From: CAZYFH01 sp964646815
Lineage (GTDB): Bacteria > Acidobacteriota > Vicinamibacteria > Vicinamibacterales > UBA8438
Assembly: GCA_964646815.1 (NCBI GenBank)
Contig: CAZYFH010000003.1
Coordinates: forward strand, 102,812 to 166,811
Direction of reading: 5' to 3'
DNA length: 64,000 nucleotides
In this document: piece after piece, positions 32,466 to 41,144 of the stretch
Position numbering within the stretch: the stretch's first letter is position 1
Layout: the number at the start of each line of letters is the position of its first letter
Notes under the pieces: generated by a model
The model's input: only the letters and a program-made list of their open reading frames with translations
Told to the model about the DNA's origin: nothing
Databases searched by the model: none
Made by a program: the position numbers and the translations under genes

Positions 32466-33362
32466 TCACACCTGAGCCAGCCGTACCCCGCGGTCGTCGA
32501 ACACGATGTAGTGCTTGGGTAGAATGCGCACGCCGACCGCGGCGCCGACCCGTGGGACGTCGCCCATACCCATCAACGCCCGGATCCGGATGCCCTCGAC
32601 CTCGACCCCGACTAACGCAGCATCTGCGTGCGGCTCGATAGAGACGATGCGGCCGCGCCAGCCGATCCCGGCCGCGTCCAGACGGACGTGAGCCGGACGG
32701 ACGCCGACCGTGATGTCCCGACAAAACACCTCGTCAACGCGGCCGGCCAGCGAGACAGTCTGATTTCCCACCAGGATCGCTTGACCGTCCTTCTCCAGGA
32801 TGGCGGGCACCAGGTTGATCGGTGGGCGCCCGAAATACCGGGCGACAAACTCTGTCGCCGGCGCCTCTAGGATGGCGGTCGGCGAGGCGCACTGCAGCAA
32901 CCGGCCGCGATGGAGCAACGCGATGCGACTCGACAGCGCAAGCGCATCGTCGGGATCGCCTGACGCGCACACAAACGTCGTCCCGAGCCTGGCGTGCAGG
33001 GCCAAGATCTCGTCGCGCCGAGCTGAGCGTGCTGGTCCGTCGAGGTGCGCGAGCGGATCGTCACAGAGCACGCACGGCACCTCGGTGACCTCAACGCCAC
33101 CGATCGCGGCAATGACCTCCGCCACTGACAGGAAACGCGCCGGCCAGCGTCCGGCGCGCGTCTCGATATCATCGCTCCCGACCTGCACGGTACCACTCGA
33201 CGGCGCGTCCGTGCCGGCGATCAGACGAAGCAGCGTCGACTTGCCGCACCCGCGTGGACCCGTCACGGTCAAGAATTCGCCTTCCCGTACCGTGAGACTA
33301 ACCTCATCGACGGCCGTTGTCGCGACGAAAAGTTTCGACACGCGGTCTAGTTGTATCTGCAT
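32466..33362 (-). CDS. Degenerate MalK-like ABC ATPase lacking Q-loop, signature and H-loop His
   Basis: The 298-residue product is shorter than the usual roughly 370 for sugar-type ABC ATPases. Walker A is intact (GPRGCGKST, 35-43) and the C-terminal TOBE-like part is present (VGVRPAHVRL). About 70 residues are missing between the strand after Walker A and Walker B, which removes the Q-loop and the LSGGQ signature. The Walker B region reads CVLCDDPLAHLD, so Asp replaces the catalytic Glu, and the H-loop reads ASGD where the family has a His. It probably cannot hydrolyse ATP normally. ATG at 33362 is supported by the MalK-like N-terminus. No permease genes are adjacent. Confidence 0.75.
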   Translation of the reverse strand: MQIQLDRVSKLFVATTAVDEVSLTVREGEFLTVTGPRGCGKSTLLRLIAGTDAPSSGTVQVGSDDIETRAGRWPARFLSVAEVIAAIGGVEVTEVPCVLCDDPLAHLDGPARSARRDEILALHARLGTTFVCASGDPDDALALSSRIALLHRGRLLQCASPTAILEAPATEFVARYFGRPPINLVPAILEKDGQAILVGNQTVSLAGRVDEVFCRDITVGVRPAHVRLDAAGIGWRGRIVSIEPHADAALVGVEVEGIRIRALMGMGDVPRVGAAVGVRILPKHYIVFDDRGVRLAQV

Positions 33363-33387
33363 CGCAGGTGCCCCGATCGGCACATGG

Positions 33388-33393
33388 TACACT
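33388..33393 (+). promoter_or_regulatory. Candidate -10 box (TACACT), leaderless oxidoreductase gene
   Basis: TACACT, preceded by TGG (an extended -10 context), ends 8 nt before the ATG at 33402. No Shine-Dalgarno is present. Confidence 0.45.
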
Positions 33394-33401
33394 CTCCCCG
33401 G

Positions 33402-35495
33402 ATGGCGAAACGAGACCAGCTCTCGTGGGGTCGTTCGACGGTCGAGACGGCATGCCCGCTCGATTGCCCCGACACCTGCAGCCTCGCGGTGTCGGTCGAG
33501 CGGGGACGCGTCACGAAGATCGACGGGTCGCACCGTCAAGCCGTCACCGGCGATTACATCTGCAGCAAGGTGCGTCGCTTCGCCGATCGGGTCTACGGCC
33601 CCGACCGACTGCATCACCCGGGGGTTCGGAAGGGAGGGAAAGGCGACAGCCGCTTCTCGCCGGCAAGCTGGAGCCAGGCCCTCGACGCGATCGCCCGCCG
33701 CATGCTTGAGATCCGAGACGAGTTCGGAGCGGAGGCGATCTTGCCCGTTTCCTATGGCGGATCGAACGGTCTCGTGTCCCAGGACACCGCCGATGCGCAG
33801 CTCTTCCGTCGATTCGGCACGTCACGCCTGGCCAGAACCGTCTGCGCCGCGCCGACGACGGCGGTCAGCCAGGCACTCTACGGTCGCATGCCCGGTGTCA
33901 CCTATCTCGACTACGAGCAGGCGCGGCTGATCGTGGTGTGGGGCGCGAACCCGTCGACGACCGGCATCCACCTCGTTCCCCACATCCGGGCCGCCGTCAA
34001 GGCGGGCGCGGCGCTCGTGGTGGTCGATCCCCGCCGGACGCCACTGGCGAAACAGGCGGACGTCCACCTCGCGGTCCGGCCAGGCACCGATGTCGTCGTG
34101 GCGCTCGCGATCCACCGGTTTCTCTTCGAGCAAGAGCTTGCGGATACGGCGTTTCTCGCGGAGCACACGCGCGGTGCTGAGCAACTGCGCGAGCGGGCAG
34201 CTGCATGGACGTTGGAGCGCGCAGCCGCGGTCGCCGACGTCGACGTGGAGCTACTCGAACGGGTGGCCGAGCTCTACGCCGAGACGTCGCCCGCGGTCAT
34301 CCGCTGCGGCTGGGGGCTCGAGCGGAATCGAAACGGCGGCAATGCGGCCATGGCGATCCTCGCGCTGCCGGCCGTCGCGGGCAAGTTCGGCGTGCGGGGG
34401 GGCGGGTTCTCTATGAGTAACTCGGGCGCGCTTGGCCTGACGGACGCATTGTGGATCGAGACGGACGAACCGCAGACACGCGTGGTCAACATGAACCATC
34501 TGGGCCGCGCACTGACGGACTACAGCAACCCGCCGGTTAAGATGCTTGTGGTCTACAACTGCAATCCAGCGGTGACCATGCCGGATCAGAACCGGGTGCT
34601 GCGCGGGCTTGGACGCGACGACTTATTTACCGTGGTCTTCGACCAAGTGATGACCGACACGGCTCGCTGGGCCGACGTCGTCTTGCCGGCCACGACCTTT
34701 CTCGAGCATTACGACGTGGCACACAGCTACGGACTCGGAAGCCTGCAGCTCGTCCAGCCGATCATCGACGCCGTCGCCGATGCGCGTCCCAACGTGGAGG
34801 TGTTCAGCGAACTGGCCGCCCGCGTCGGTGTCGACGTCAACCCCGGTCTACGCTCAGATCCGGAAGCGCTGATGCACGTAGCCAAGACGCTCCCCGACAC
34901 GTTACGGGACGCGCTACTGACCAAGGGCCTCGCCGAGGACGAGCGGGTGTCGGCGCCGATCCAGTTCGTCGACGTGTTCCCGCGGACGTCGGACCGGAAA
35001 GTCGACTTGTTCCCAGAGGCGCTCGAACGGGAAGCCCCGGAGGGCCTGTATCGCTACCGGCCGGACCCGGCGAGCGACGCCTACCCCCTCGCACTCGTCT
35101 CCCCCGCGAGCGACAAGACCATCACGTCGACACTCGGCGAGCTGCGTCCACGGCTCGCCTCACTGCAGATCCATCCAAACGACGCAGCCGCGCGCGACTT
35201 GTCCACGGGCGATATGGCACGGGTCTTCAACGAGAGCGGGGAGGTGCATTGCCCGGTGACCCTGAACTCGGGCGTGAAGCAGGGCGTCGTCAGCCTCCCC
35301 AAGGGGCTCTGGCAGCGGAGTACGTTGAACGGCTCGACCGCGAATGCGCTGGCGCCGGACGCACTGACCGATCTTGGAGAGGGCGCCTGTTTCAACGACG
35401 CGCGCGTCAACGTAGCCCGCATCGTCAGCGCCAGGCTCGACGGACAGAGCCTCGCGCTCTGGACCGACGACCGACGGCAGGAGCGGGTCCACTGA
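33402..35495 (+). CDS. Molybdopterin-dependent oxidoreductase (DMSO-reductase superfamily)
   Basis: The 697-residue product starts with a [4Fe-4S]-binding pattern (C-P-L-D-C-P-D-T-C ... Y-I-C-S-K). Two molybdopterin-binding domains (IVVWGANPSTTG, VVDPRRTPLAKQADVHLAVRPGTD) and a C-terminal cofactor domain (QIHPNDAAARDL) follow. No Tat signal is seen, so the enzyme is cytoplasmic or uses a partner for export. The substrate is unknown. It is divergent from the degenerate ABC gene. It differs from FdnG in lacking the Sec/Cys region and in its short N-terminus, so it is not a second formate dehydrogenase by sequence alone. Confidence 0.88.
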   Translation: MAKRDQLSWGRSTVETACPLDCPDTCSLAVSVERGRVTKIDGSHRQAVTGDYICSKVRRFADRVYGPDRLHHPGVRKGGKGDSRFSPASWSQALDAIARRMLEIRDEFGAEAILPVSYGGSNGLVSQDTADAQLFRRFGTSRLARTVCAAPTTAVSQALYGRMPGVTYLDYEQARLIVVWGANPSTTGIHLVPHIRAAVKAGAALVVVDPRRTPLAKQADVHLAVRPGTDVVVALAIHRFLFEQELADTAFLAEHTRGAEQLRERAAAWTLERAAAVADVDVELLERVAELYAETSPAVIRCGWGLERNRNGGNAAMAILALPAVAGKFGVRGGGFSMSNSGALGLTDALWIETDEPQTRVVNMNHLGRALTDYSNPPVKMLVVYNCNPAVTMPDQNRVLRGLGRDDLFTVVFDQVMTDTARWADVVLPATTFLEHYDVAHSYGLGSLQLVQPIIDAVADARPNVEVFSELAARVGVDVNPGLRSDPEALMHVAKTLPDTLRDALLTKGLAEDERVSAPIQFVDVFPRTSDRKVDLFPEALEREAPEGLYRYRPDPASDAYPLALVSPASDKTITSTLGELRPRLASLQIHPNDAAARDLSTGDMARVFNESGEVHCPVTLNSGVKQGVVSLPKGLWQRSTLNGSTANALAPDALTDLGEGACFNDARVNVARIVSARLDGQSLALWTDDRRQERVH

Positions 35496-35501
35496 TCTGG
35501 A

Positions 35502-35572
35502 ATGACGGGGTTCGGGGTTCACGATGCAAGGTTCCGAGTGCGCGGTTCCAGGTTTCGGGTTCTTCAGAGTCC
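35502..35572. repeat. Degenerate GGTTC intergenic tract
   Basis: GGGGTTCGGGGTTC, GGTTCC, GGTTCCAGGTTTCGGGTTC recur in this 70-bp spacer between the molybdopterin gene and yggX. The unit is about 7-8 bp and degenerate, so this is a low-complexity spacer rather than a gene. Confidence 0.45.
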
Positions 35573-35585
35573 CAGGTGACCTTGC

Positions 35586-35912
35586 ATGGCTGAATGTGAC
35601 GATCCGAAGGCCGAGGGACCCGCTCCTGGCGGGGAGGGGCATGTCGTCAAGTGCGTGAAGTTCCAGAAAGAACTGCCTGGACTCGAAGAACCGCCCTGGC
35701 CGGGCGAGCTCGGCCGGCGGATCTATGAGAGCGTGTCCCTCGAGGCGTGGAAGCTCTGGGAAGAACGGATGAAGATGATCCTCAACGAATACCGGCTGAT
35801 GCCGTGGCAAAAGGAAGCGCAAACGCTTGTGGCCACGCAGATGGAGGACTTCTTTTTCGGAGAGGGTTCAGCGCTCCCCCCTGATTACGTCCCACCTCAG
35901 GCGAAACAGTAG
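35586..35912 (+). CDS. yggX: Fe(II)-trafficking / oxidative damage protection protein YggX
   Basis: The 108-residue product matches YggX: VKCVKFQKELPGLEEPPWPGELGRRIYESVS, then AWKLWEERMKMILNEYRL and MEDFFFGEG. It is a small cytoplasmic protein that protects iron-sulfur clusters and helps iron traffic. About 20 residues before the usual start (MAECDDPKAEGPAPGGEGH) are extra, and no better in-frame start exists. Its place beside an Fe-S molybdoenzyme is suggestive but not proof of a link. Confidence 0.85.
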   Translation: MAECDDPKAEGPAPGGEGHVVKCVKFQKELPGLEEPPWPGELGRRIYESVSLEAWKLWEERMKMILNEYRLMPWQKEAQTLVATQMEDFFFGEGSALPPDYVPPQAKQ

Positions 35913-35975
35913 AGCTCGAGCGCCATCGCCCGGCCCCGTGTAGGTTCGGCACGCCAATCCGCAGCGATCCAACCT

Positions 35976-37244
35976 CTAGTGCGGCCCCGCGACGGGAAGG
36001 GACGGCGTGATCTCGAACCGCAGGCACCCGTGCGCCCGGCGCAGCGCGGCGACGACATCGACCGGATGCTTCGCGCGGGCGAAGATGAACCCCAGGTAGC
36101 TGGCTCCCTCCGGCAGAGGCACGACGCGCTGGTCTACCTTCACCGCGATGACCACGTCGTCGATGTGCGCCAATCGACGCGCATCGTCCAGTCCATCGAC
36201 CCGTCGGTAACGCCCCTCGTGCGGGATGGGGATCATCATGACCCCGGCGGCCCCGGACGCGAGCCGAGACGACGTGGCGACCGGTCGGAGGGCGTGCTGC
36301 AGCACGACGTCCTCCAATGAAGCCACGTCGCCTGCCGGCGACTCGAAGCGCAACATCCGCGAGCACAATCCGCCGATCGGGCGGGCGGCGACCTCGAGCA
36401 CGAAGACGCCGGCATCGCTCAGACGGCACTCGGCGTGCACAGGGCCGTGCGTTAGGCCGATGGCCGTGACGGCCGCCTCCACCTGCGTGACGATGCGTCG
36501 CTCGCTAATCTCGGAGAGGCCGGTCGGCGTCACGTAGATCGTCTCCTCGAAGAACGGTCCTTCGAGCGGATCGGGCTTGTCGAACCACGCCAACACCTGG
36601 AGTACCCCATCGGTCATGAGGCCCTCCATCGCCACTTCGTGACCGGGGATGTACTCCTCGATGAGGATGGCGTCGTTCGCCGGCTCCCGAAGCGCTCTCA
36701 CGTCAGGTGAACGGAGCAGGCGTGCGAGGCGTGACAGCGCGTGTTCGAGATCGGCTGGTGTGTCCGCGCGCATGACACCCCGACTCGCCGCGAGATGGAG
36801 CGGCTTCAGCACGCAGGGGAAGCGCACGCGATCCGGCAGCGCGCTGGCGCCGTCCCACGGGATCAAGAAAAACCACGGGGTCGGCAGACCGGCCTCGCGC
36901 AAGCGCACTCGAGTCATCAGCTTGTTGCCCGCAACGCGCACCGCTTCCGGTGTGCTGGCCGGCACGCCGAGCGCCCTGGCGGCCAGGGCGGCTATCACGG
37001 CAGGGCGGTCACCCACCGCAACGACGCCGTCGATCGACCCGTCGACCGTCGACTCGACGATCGCGCGGACGGATGCCTTCTCGTCGTGGAAGCGCACGGG
37101 CACCGCCGCGTCGCGCCACGGATCGTCGAGCAGGTGACACCGGTCCGTGGCACAGACGAGCTGGACCCCGAGGCGCCGAGCGGCCGCATCGAACGCTCGC
37201 AACTGATAGCCGGTTGTCGACGCGACGAGCAAGATCCGTGGCAT
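35976..37244 (-). CDS. ATP-grasp domain enzyme
   Basis: The 422-residue product has a Rossmann-like N-terminus (MPRILLVASTTGYQLRAFDAA) and an ATP-grasp fold. The lysine-bearing strand is FPCVLKPLHLAASRGV, ILIEEYIPGHEVAMEG follows, and the metal-binding end is VLEVAARPIGGLCSRM. Enzymes of this type make an acyl-phosphate and ligate an amine or thiol (carboxylate-amine ligase). It lies 134 nt downstream of the CUAEP-tail radical SAM gene on the same strand. A shared pathway, perhaps for a peptide or small metabolite, is possible but inferred. No substrate can be named. Confidence 0.8.
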   Translation of the reverse strand: MPRILLVASTTGYQLRAFDAAARRLGVQLVCATDRCHLLDDPWRDAAVPVRFHDEKASVRAIVESTVDGSIDGVVAVGDRPAVIAALAARALGVPASTPEAVRVAGNKLMTRVRLREAGLPTPWFFLIPWDGASALPDRVRFPCVLKPLHLAASRGVMRADTPADLEHALSRLARLLRSPDVRALREPANDAILIEEYIPGHEVAMEGLMTDGVLQVLAWFDKPDPLEGPFFEETIYVTPTGLSEISERRIVTQVEAAVTAIGLTHGPVHAECRLSDAGVFVLEVAARPIGGLCSRMLRFESPAGDVASLEDVVLQHALRPVATSSRLASGAAGVMMIPIPHEGRYRRVDGLDDARRLAHIDDVVIAVKVDQRVVPLPEGASYLGFIFARAKHPVDVVAALRRAHGCLRFEITPSLPVAGPH

Positions 37245-37255
37245 CGGTACTAGGC

Positions 37256-37300
37256 GCGGGATTCAGGGTTACGTGTTTCGGGTTCTGCGGTTTCGCGGGT
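37256..37300. repeat. Degenerate GGTTC intergenic tract
   Basis: GGGATTCAGGGTTACGTG, TTTCGGGTTCTGCGG and TTTCGCGGG follow one another between the ATP-grasp gene and the radical SAM gene, again as short degenerate G/T-rich repeats. Confidence 0.4.
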
Positions 37301-37378
37301 GCGCTGCATCAGATCAGTGCATGCGGGGCGTAGGAGCGATACGTGCCCTGAGCCCAACGCAGTAACGACATGACATTC

Positions 37379-38785
37379 TCACATCAGAGCCACCTGCTCC
37401 TGTGTCGGCTCCGCTCAGCAATACCAAGGCTCGTTGAGGAACGGCACCTCCGCACGCGTCGGTGGCGGCGCACCGAGTAACGGCGCGTCGCCGGCGCCTT
37501 CGTGCGCCAGCGACCAGATCTCGGCGAACAGATCGCGGCGCGACGCCGTCAGGCGACGGCCGACCAACCCACCGACAGCGGTCGCGAGTCGATCCACCTC
37601 CGGGTCGGGGTGATGCCATGGATGCGTCAACAGTGTCTTGTCAAAGGCCTTGAGGTGCGGCGTAAGGTCGGAAAGCTCGAGCAACCGGGACCCGCTTGGC
37701 ACCAGGAGCCGCATGGCCAGCTGTATTGGCGCCACATGATCGACAAGATCCAGGCGATCGATCGCCGACAAGAGCCTGCGATACCCGTCGCGTGTCGTCC
37801 ACGGCGTGAACGGAATGAACGTCGGGTTCAACACGACGCCCACCTCGCGGCACAGCGCAACGACCCGCTCTACATCGGCGTTGGTATGCCCCTTGTCGAG
37901 ACGCTCGAGGATGGTGTCGTCGACCGACTCCACCGCGCTCGTGATGAAGAGGCACCCGGTGTCACGGAGCCTTGGGAGCGTGTCCGCGTGCGTGAGCAGG
38001 TGCTCGACCTTGATGGTCACGTCGTAGGTCAACCCGAGACGCCCCCGGGCCAGCCCGTCAACGACGCGCATCGCGTGACCGATGCCGTTGAAGAAGTCTG
38101 CGTCACCGAACGTGATGTGCTCGGCCCCGCGACGCGCCTGTGCCTCGACATCGGCGAGGACGACGTCGGCCAGCACGACCCGGAACTGTCCCCCGTAGAC
38201 GGGCACCACGGGACAGTGGCGGCATAGGTGCTTGCATCCGCGGCTGGCCTCCGTATAACCGACGACCTTCTGCGCGGTCCCCTGCTGCAAGGTCGCATAT
38301 CGACTCAGCGGCGGGAGGGCGGCGCGGTCGGGCGTGATGAAGTCGAGCCTTGGCACGCGGGCGGCCGGCGCCGGTACTACTGTGCCCACGGGTCGGTTGC
38401 CGCCGCGCGCGACGCCCGGCGGGCGGCCGCGACCGAGGACAACGTCGACGAGGTCTGCCTCGAATTCCCCCCCCAAGATGTGGGTGACGCCCAACGACCG
38501 AAGGAACGTCTCGTTGAGCGGAGCGTACAGCCCGTAGCAGCACAGCTTGGCGTCCGGGTTGAGCCGCCGGACACGCTCGATGACCGGCACCGCGAGGCGC
38601 GTCGCCGTGTGCATCGGCAGGTGCAGGGCGACGAGCCCCGCGTTCGCCATCTCTGCGCGAAACGGCTCTCGTGACAGATCGACACAGGTCACGTCGATGC
38701 CGGCCCGCGTGAGCCAGGCGGCCGGCGACGCCAGCCCGAATGGCTGGCGGCCCAACTCATACGTCGAGATGAGGACCGCACGCAT
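37379..38785 (-). CDS. CUAEP-tail radical SAM selenoprotein (in-frame TGA)
   Basis: The gene reads 468 residues when the TGA at 37415-37417 is taken as selenocysteine (residue 457). Without it the protein stops at EPWYC; with it the end is C-U-A-E-P-TQEQVALM and stops at the TGA at 37379. This matches the family I know as CUAEP/CCAEP-tail radical SAM proteins, whose hallmark is that terminal motif. The N-terminal part looks like a B12-binding-type domain. The radical SAM cluster motif CxxxCxxC is present as C184, C188 and C191 (RGCKHLCRHC). The reaction is unknown. The gene starts 7 nt after the sodium symporter stop and precedes an ATP-grasp gene. Confidence 0.85.
37387..37411 (-). promoter_or_regulatory. 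Possible SECIS hairpin of the CUAEP radical SAM gene
   Basis: On the minus strand GAGCC (37411-37407) can pair with GGCUC (37391-37387), enclosing a loop of about 15 nt that starts three bases after the UGA. The stem is short and the loop less typical than in fdnG, so this is weaker evidence than the tail motif itself. Confidence 0.35.
37415..37417 (-). other. Selenocysteine UGA codon in the CUAEP-tail gene
   Basis: TGA in frame, followed by 12 sense codons that give A-E-P-T-Q-E-Q-V-A-L-M and a second TGA. The sequence C-U-A-E-P is the motif that defines this protein family. Confidence 0.8.
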
Positions 38786-38792
38786 AACCAGG

Positions 38793-40232
38793 CTAGTCCG
38801 TACCCCGCAGCTCCACCTCAGCGTCGGTGGGTGGCGGCGTCGCCAGGCTGACGACAATAAGCGTGGCGATGGACAACGCGAGCGCCGGATACGCGGTCTG
38901 CCAGCCGAACGGATAGACCGGCGTCCCGTCCGCCGTCGCGCGCGCGAGCCCGGCGATCTCCCAGCCCAGCGTGATCCCCATCCCGACGAGGATCGACAGC
39001 ACACCGCCGAGCCTGGTCGCGCGCTTCCAGATCAGCGCCCCGAGCAGCGCCGGCGTGATCCCCGCACCGTACATCGTGTACGCCCAGAGGGCCATTGCCA
39101 GAATGGTCGGGAAGAAGGTGCCGGCGACGTAGCCGAGCGTCCCGACGCCCACAACGATGACACGCGTGTAACGAACCACCTGCGCGTCCGATACGCCTGG
39201 GTTGATGAATCGTTGGTAGACGTCTCGGATCAGGTTCGTGGACGGCGTCAAGAGGAAACTGTTGGCCGTCGAGACCACGATGGCCGCCGCGCCACACACC
39301 AGAAGCACGCCGAGCACGGGCGGCATCGCGTCGGTCGCAACCCGGACGACGATCTCCTCGGATGCCGCCGTACCCAACCCACGGACCACGAGGCTGCCAA
39401 AGATCCCGGTCGAATCGATCAACGTCTCAACCACGATGGTGCCGGCGATCCAGCCGACAACCGAGAGTCGCGCGGCCCGCTCGTCGCGTGCCGAGAAGAA
39501 CTTCTGATACATGTTGGCTTCGCCGAGCAGTAGGAACATCGTCGGCAGGAATAGCGCGAACGCCGCCTGCGGACCGATGTCACCGAACAACGACAACTGG
39601 TCTGGCCTGAGTGCCGCCAACGACGCCGTGATACCGCCGGCATCGCCGACGAGAAACGCGACGCCGAGGGTGACGGCGAAAGTCATCAAGAGGCCGTTGC
39701 CGACGTCGATATAAGCAATCGATAACATACCAGCGAGCGCCGTAAAGAGGACGCAGAAGACGGCGGTTATGAGCGCGCCGGTACCCGGGTCGACGTCCGC
39801 GATCAAGGCAAGCAGCCGACCGCCACCCCTGAACTGATAGGCAGCGATGGTCGAATACGCGAGCACCGTCGTGATTGTCCCGAGGACCCGCGCTGCGGGA
39901 CCGTAGCGCAGCTCGAGGATATCCGGAACCGTATAGAGCGCGAGTCGCCTAACGCGCGGCGCGATGAAGTACACCAGGGCAATGCCGACCCACGCGCCGG
40001 CGGACTGCCAGAGCGCCGCAAACCCGGATCGGTAGCCGAGTCCGGCGCCGCCAAACAGGCTGCCCGACCCGATCCAGGTCGCCAGCAGCGTAAAGACCAG
40101 CACCCGCGCCGGCAGCGTCCGTCCGGCCACCAGAAAATCGTCGCCCGTCTTGACGCGCCGGCTCCGCCACGTGCCGATCAACACGAGGACCGACATGTAC
40201 AGGATGACCGCCGTCAGCATGCCGTCCATCAT
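38793..40232 (-). CDS. Sodium:solute symporter (SSS family)
   Basis: The 479-residue protein has about 13 hydrophobic segments. The SSS-type block is present (DDFLVAGRTLPARVLVFTLLATWIGSGSLFGGAGLGYRSGF), and the later SFLLTPSTNLIRDVYQRFINPG is typical of the sodium-binding region. It couples inward sodium flow to uptake of an unknown solute. ATG at 40232 is chosen over the longer frame to 40283 because it fits the first helix; 40229 or 40220 are also possible. It is followed after 7 nt by the radical SAM gene, so it could supply that enzyme's substrate. That link is inferred. Confidence 0.85.
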   Translation of the reverse strand: MMDGMLTAVILYMSVLVLIGTWRSRRVKTGDDFLVAGRTLPARVLVFTLLATWIGSGSLFGGAGLGYRSGFAALWQSAGAWVGIALVYFIAPRVRRLALYTVPDILELRYGPAARVLGTITTVLAYSTIAAYQFRGGGRLLALIADVDPGTGALITAVFCVLFTALAGMLSIAYIDVGNGLLMTFAVTLGVAFLVGDAGGITASLAALRPDQLSLFGDIGPQAAFALFLPTMFLLLGEANMYQKFFSARDERAARLSVVGWIAGTIVVETLIDSTGIFGSLVVRGLGTAASEEIVVRVATDAMPPVLGVLLVCGAAAIVVSTANSFLLTPSTNLIRDVYQRFINPGVSDAQVVRYTRVIVVGVGTLGYVAGTFFPTILAMALWAYTMYGAGITPALLGALIWKRATRLGGVLSILVGMGITLGWEIAGLARATADGTPVYPFGWQTAYPALALSIATLIVVSLATPPPTDAEVELRGTD

Positions 40233-40307
40233 ACGAGGTTGCGGGAAACGCCATGAGTGCCCGGACGGTATGATCTCGGCCACGAGCCGTGATGATCGGC
40301 TTCACTC

Positions 40308-41091
40308 ATGCCGCTCGATAAGTAGCGGCGCAAACGGGACGTCACGAAGACACCGGAGCCGCCCGGCAATGACGTTGCGCCCGCACGGCTGCGGAAGAAA
40401 CGGCCTGGAGGAAAAGTCCTCTATTTCTGCTCGCAGAAGCACCTCGCGAGCCACCTGCACTACGACCTCCGACTGGAGCAGACAAGGTGTTGCTGTCCTG
40501 GGCCGTGCCCAAGGACTCCTCGCTCATCTCGAACGACAAACGGATGGCAGTACGGACGGAGGATCACCCGTACGACTACGGCAGCTTCGACGGTGTGATC
40601 CCCGAAGGCTACGCCGCGGGCATCGTCATGCCGTGGGGCCATGGCAGCTGGATCCCCGAAGTCGACGACGTCGCGCCGCGCTGGTCAAGGGCGACCTCAA
40701 GTTTTCGCTTGACGGGTACAAGCTGAAAGGCTCATGGGTCCTGGTCCGTACGCGCGACCGCGATGGCACACCGCCCAAACAGCGGGAACGCAACTGGCTC
40801 CTTATCAAACATGCTGACTTCTGGTCGGGTCCGGTTGACATCACTGAGTTCGCGCCGCTCAGCGTCAAGAGCGACCCGGATTTCGACGATATCCTCGCGG
40901 CCGACATACATGAGGTGTGGGTCACCGGGCGTCCCGCGACCGCAACGGGCGGCGGCGCGGCGGCCACGTTGACAAGACATTTGACCAAGCGCGCGGCCGG
41001 GAGAATCCTCGCGCACAGGAAAAAAAAGAAGACCGTCCCGGCACAGGCGATGCGCAGCCGGGGGTCGCCGCGCAGACCGCGCCAACGGTGA
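40308..41091 (+). pseudogene. LigD-type 3'-phosphoesterase domain gene, decayed
   Basis: The start MPLDK is followed at 40323-40325 by TAG. The rest in the same frame, RRKRDVTKTPEPPG, is the typical LigD phosphoesterase N-terminus. The homology then runs in shifted frames: SQKHLASHLHYDLRLEQ, then LLSWAVPKDSS and RTEDHPYDYGSFDGVIPEG, then KGDLKFSLDGYKLKGSWVLVRTRD and NWLLIKH. At least two frameshifts (near 40485 and near 40680) and one nonsense codon are present. In intact form this domain trims 3' ends during bacterial end joining. The end at 41091 lies beside the convergent yvcK gene. Sequencing error cannot explain the TAG. Confidence 0.75.
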
Positions 41092-41144
41092 TCCGGACGC
41101 CCATGCGCCGCGGCCTAGAGGAACGCGGCGCCGGACCAGGGTAC

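Noticed and set aside
33402..35495. Molybdopterin oxidoreductase as a second formate dehydrogenase
   Set aside because: No Sec/Cys active-site region like that of FdnG is seen, and no beta or gamma subunit lies nearby.
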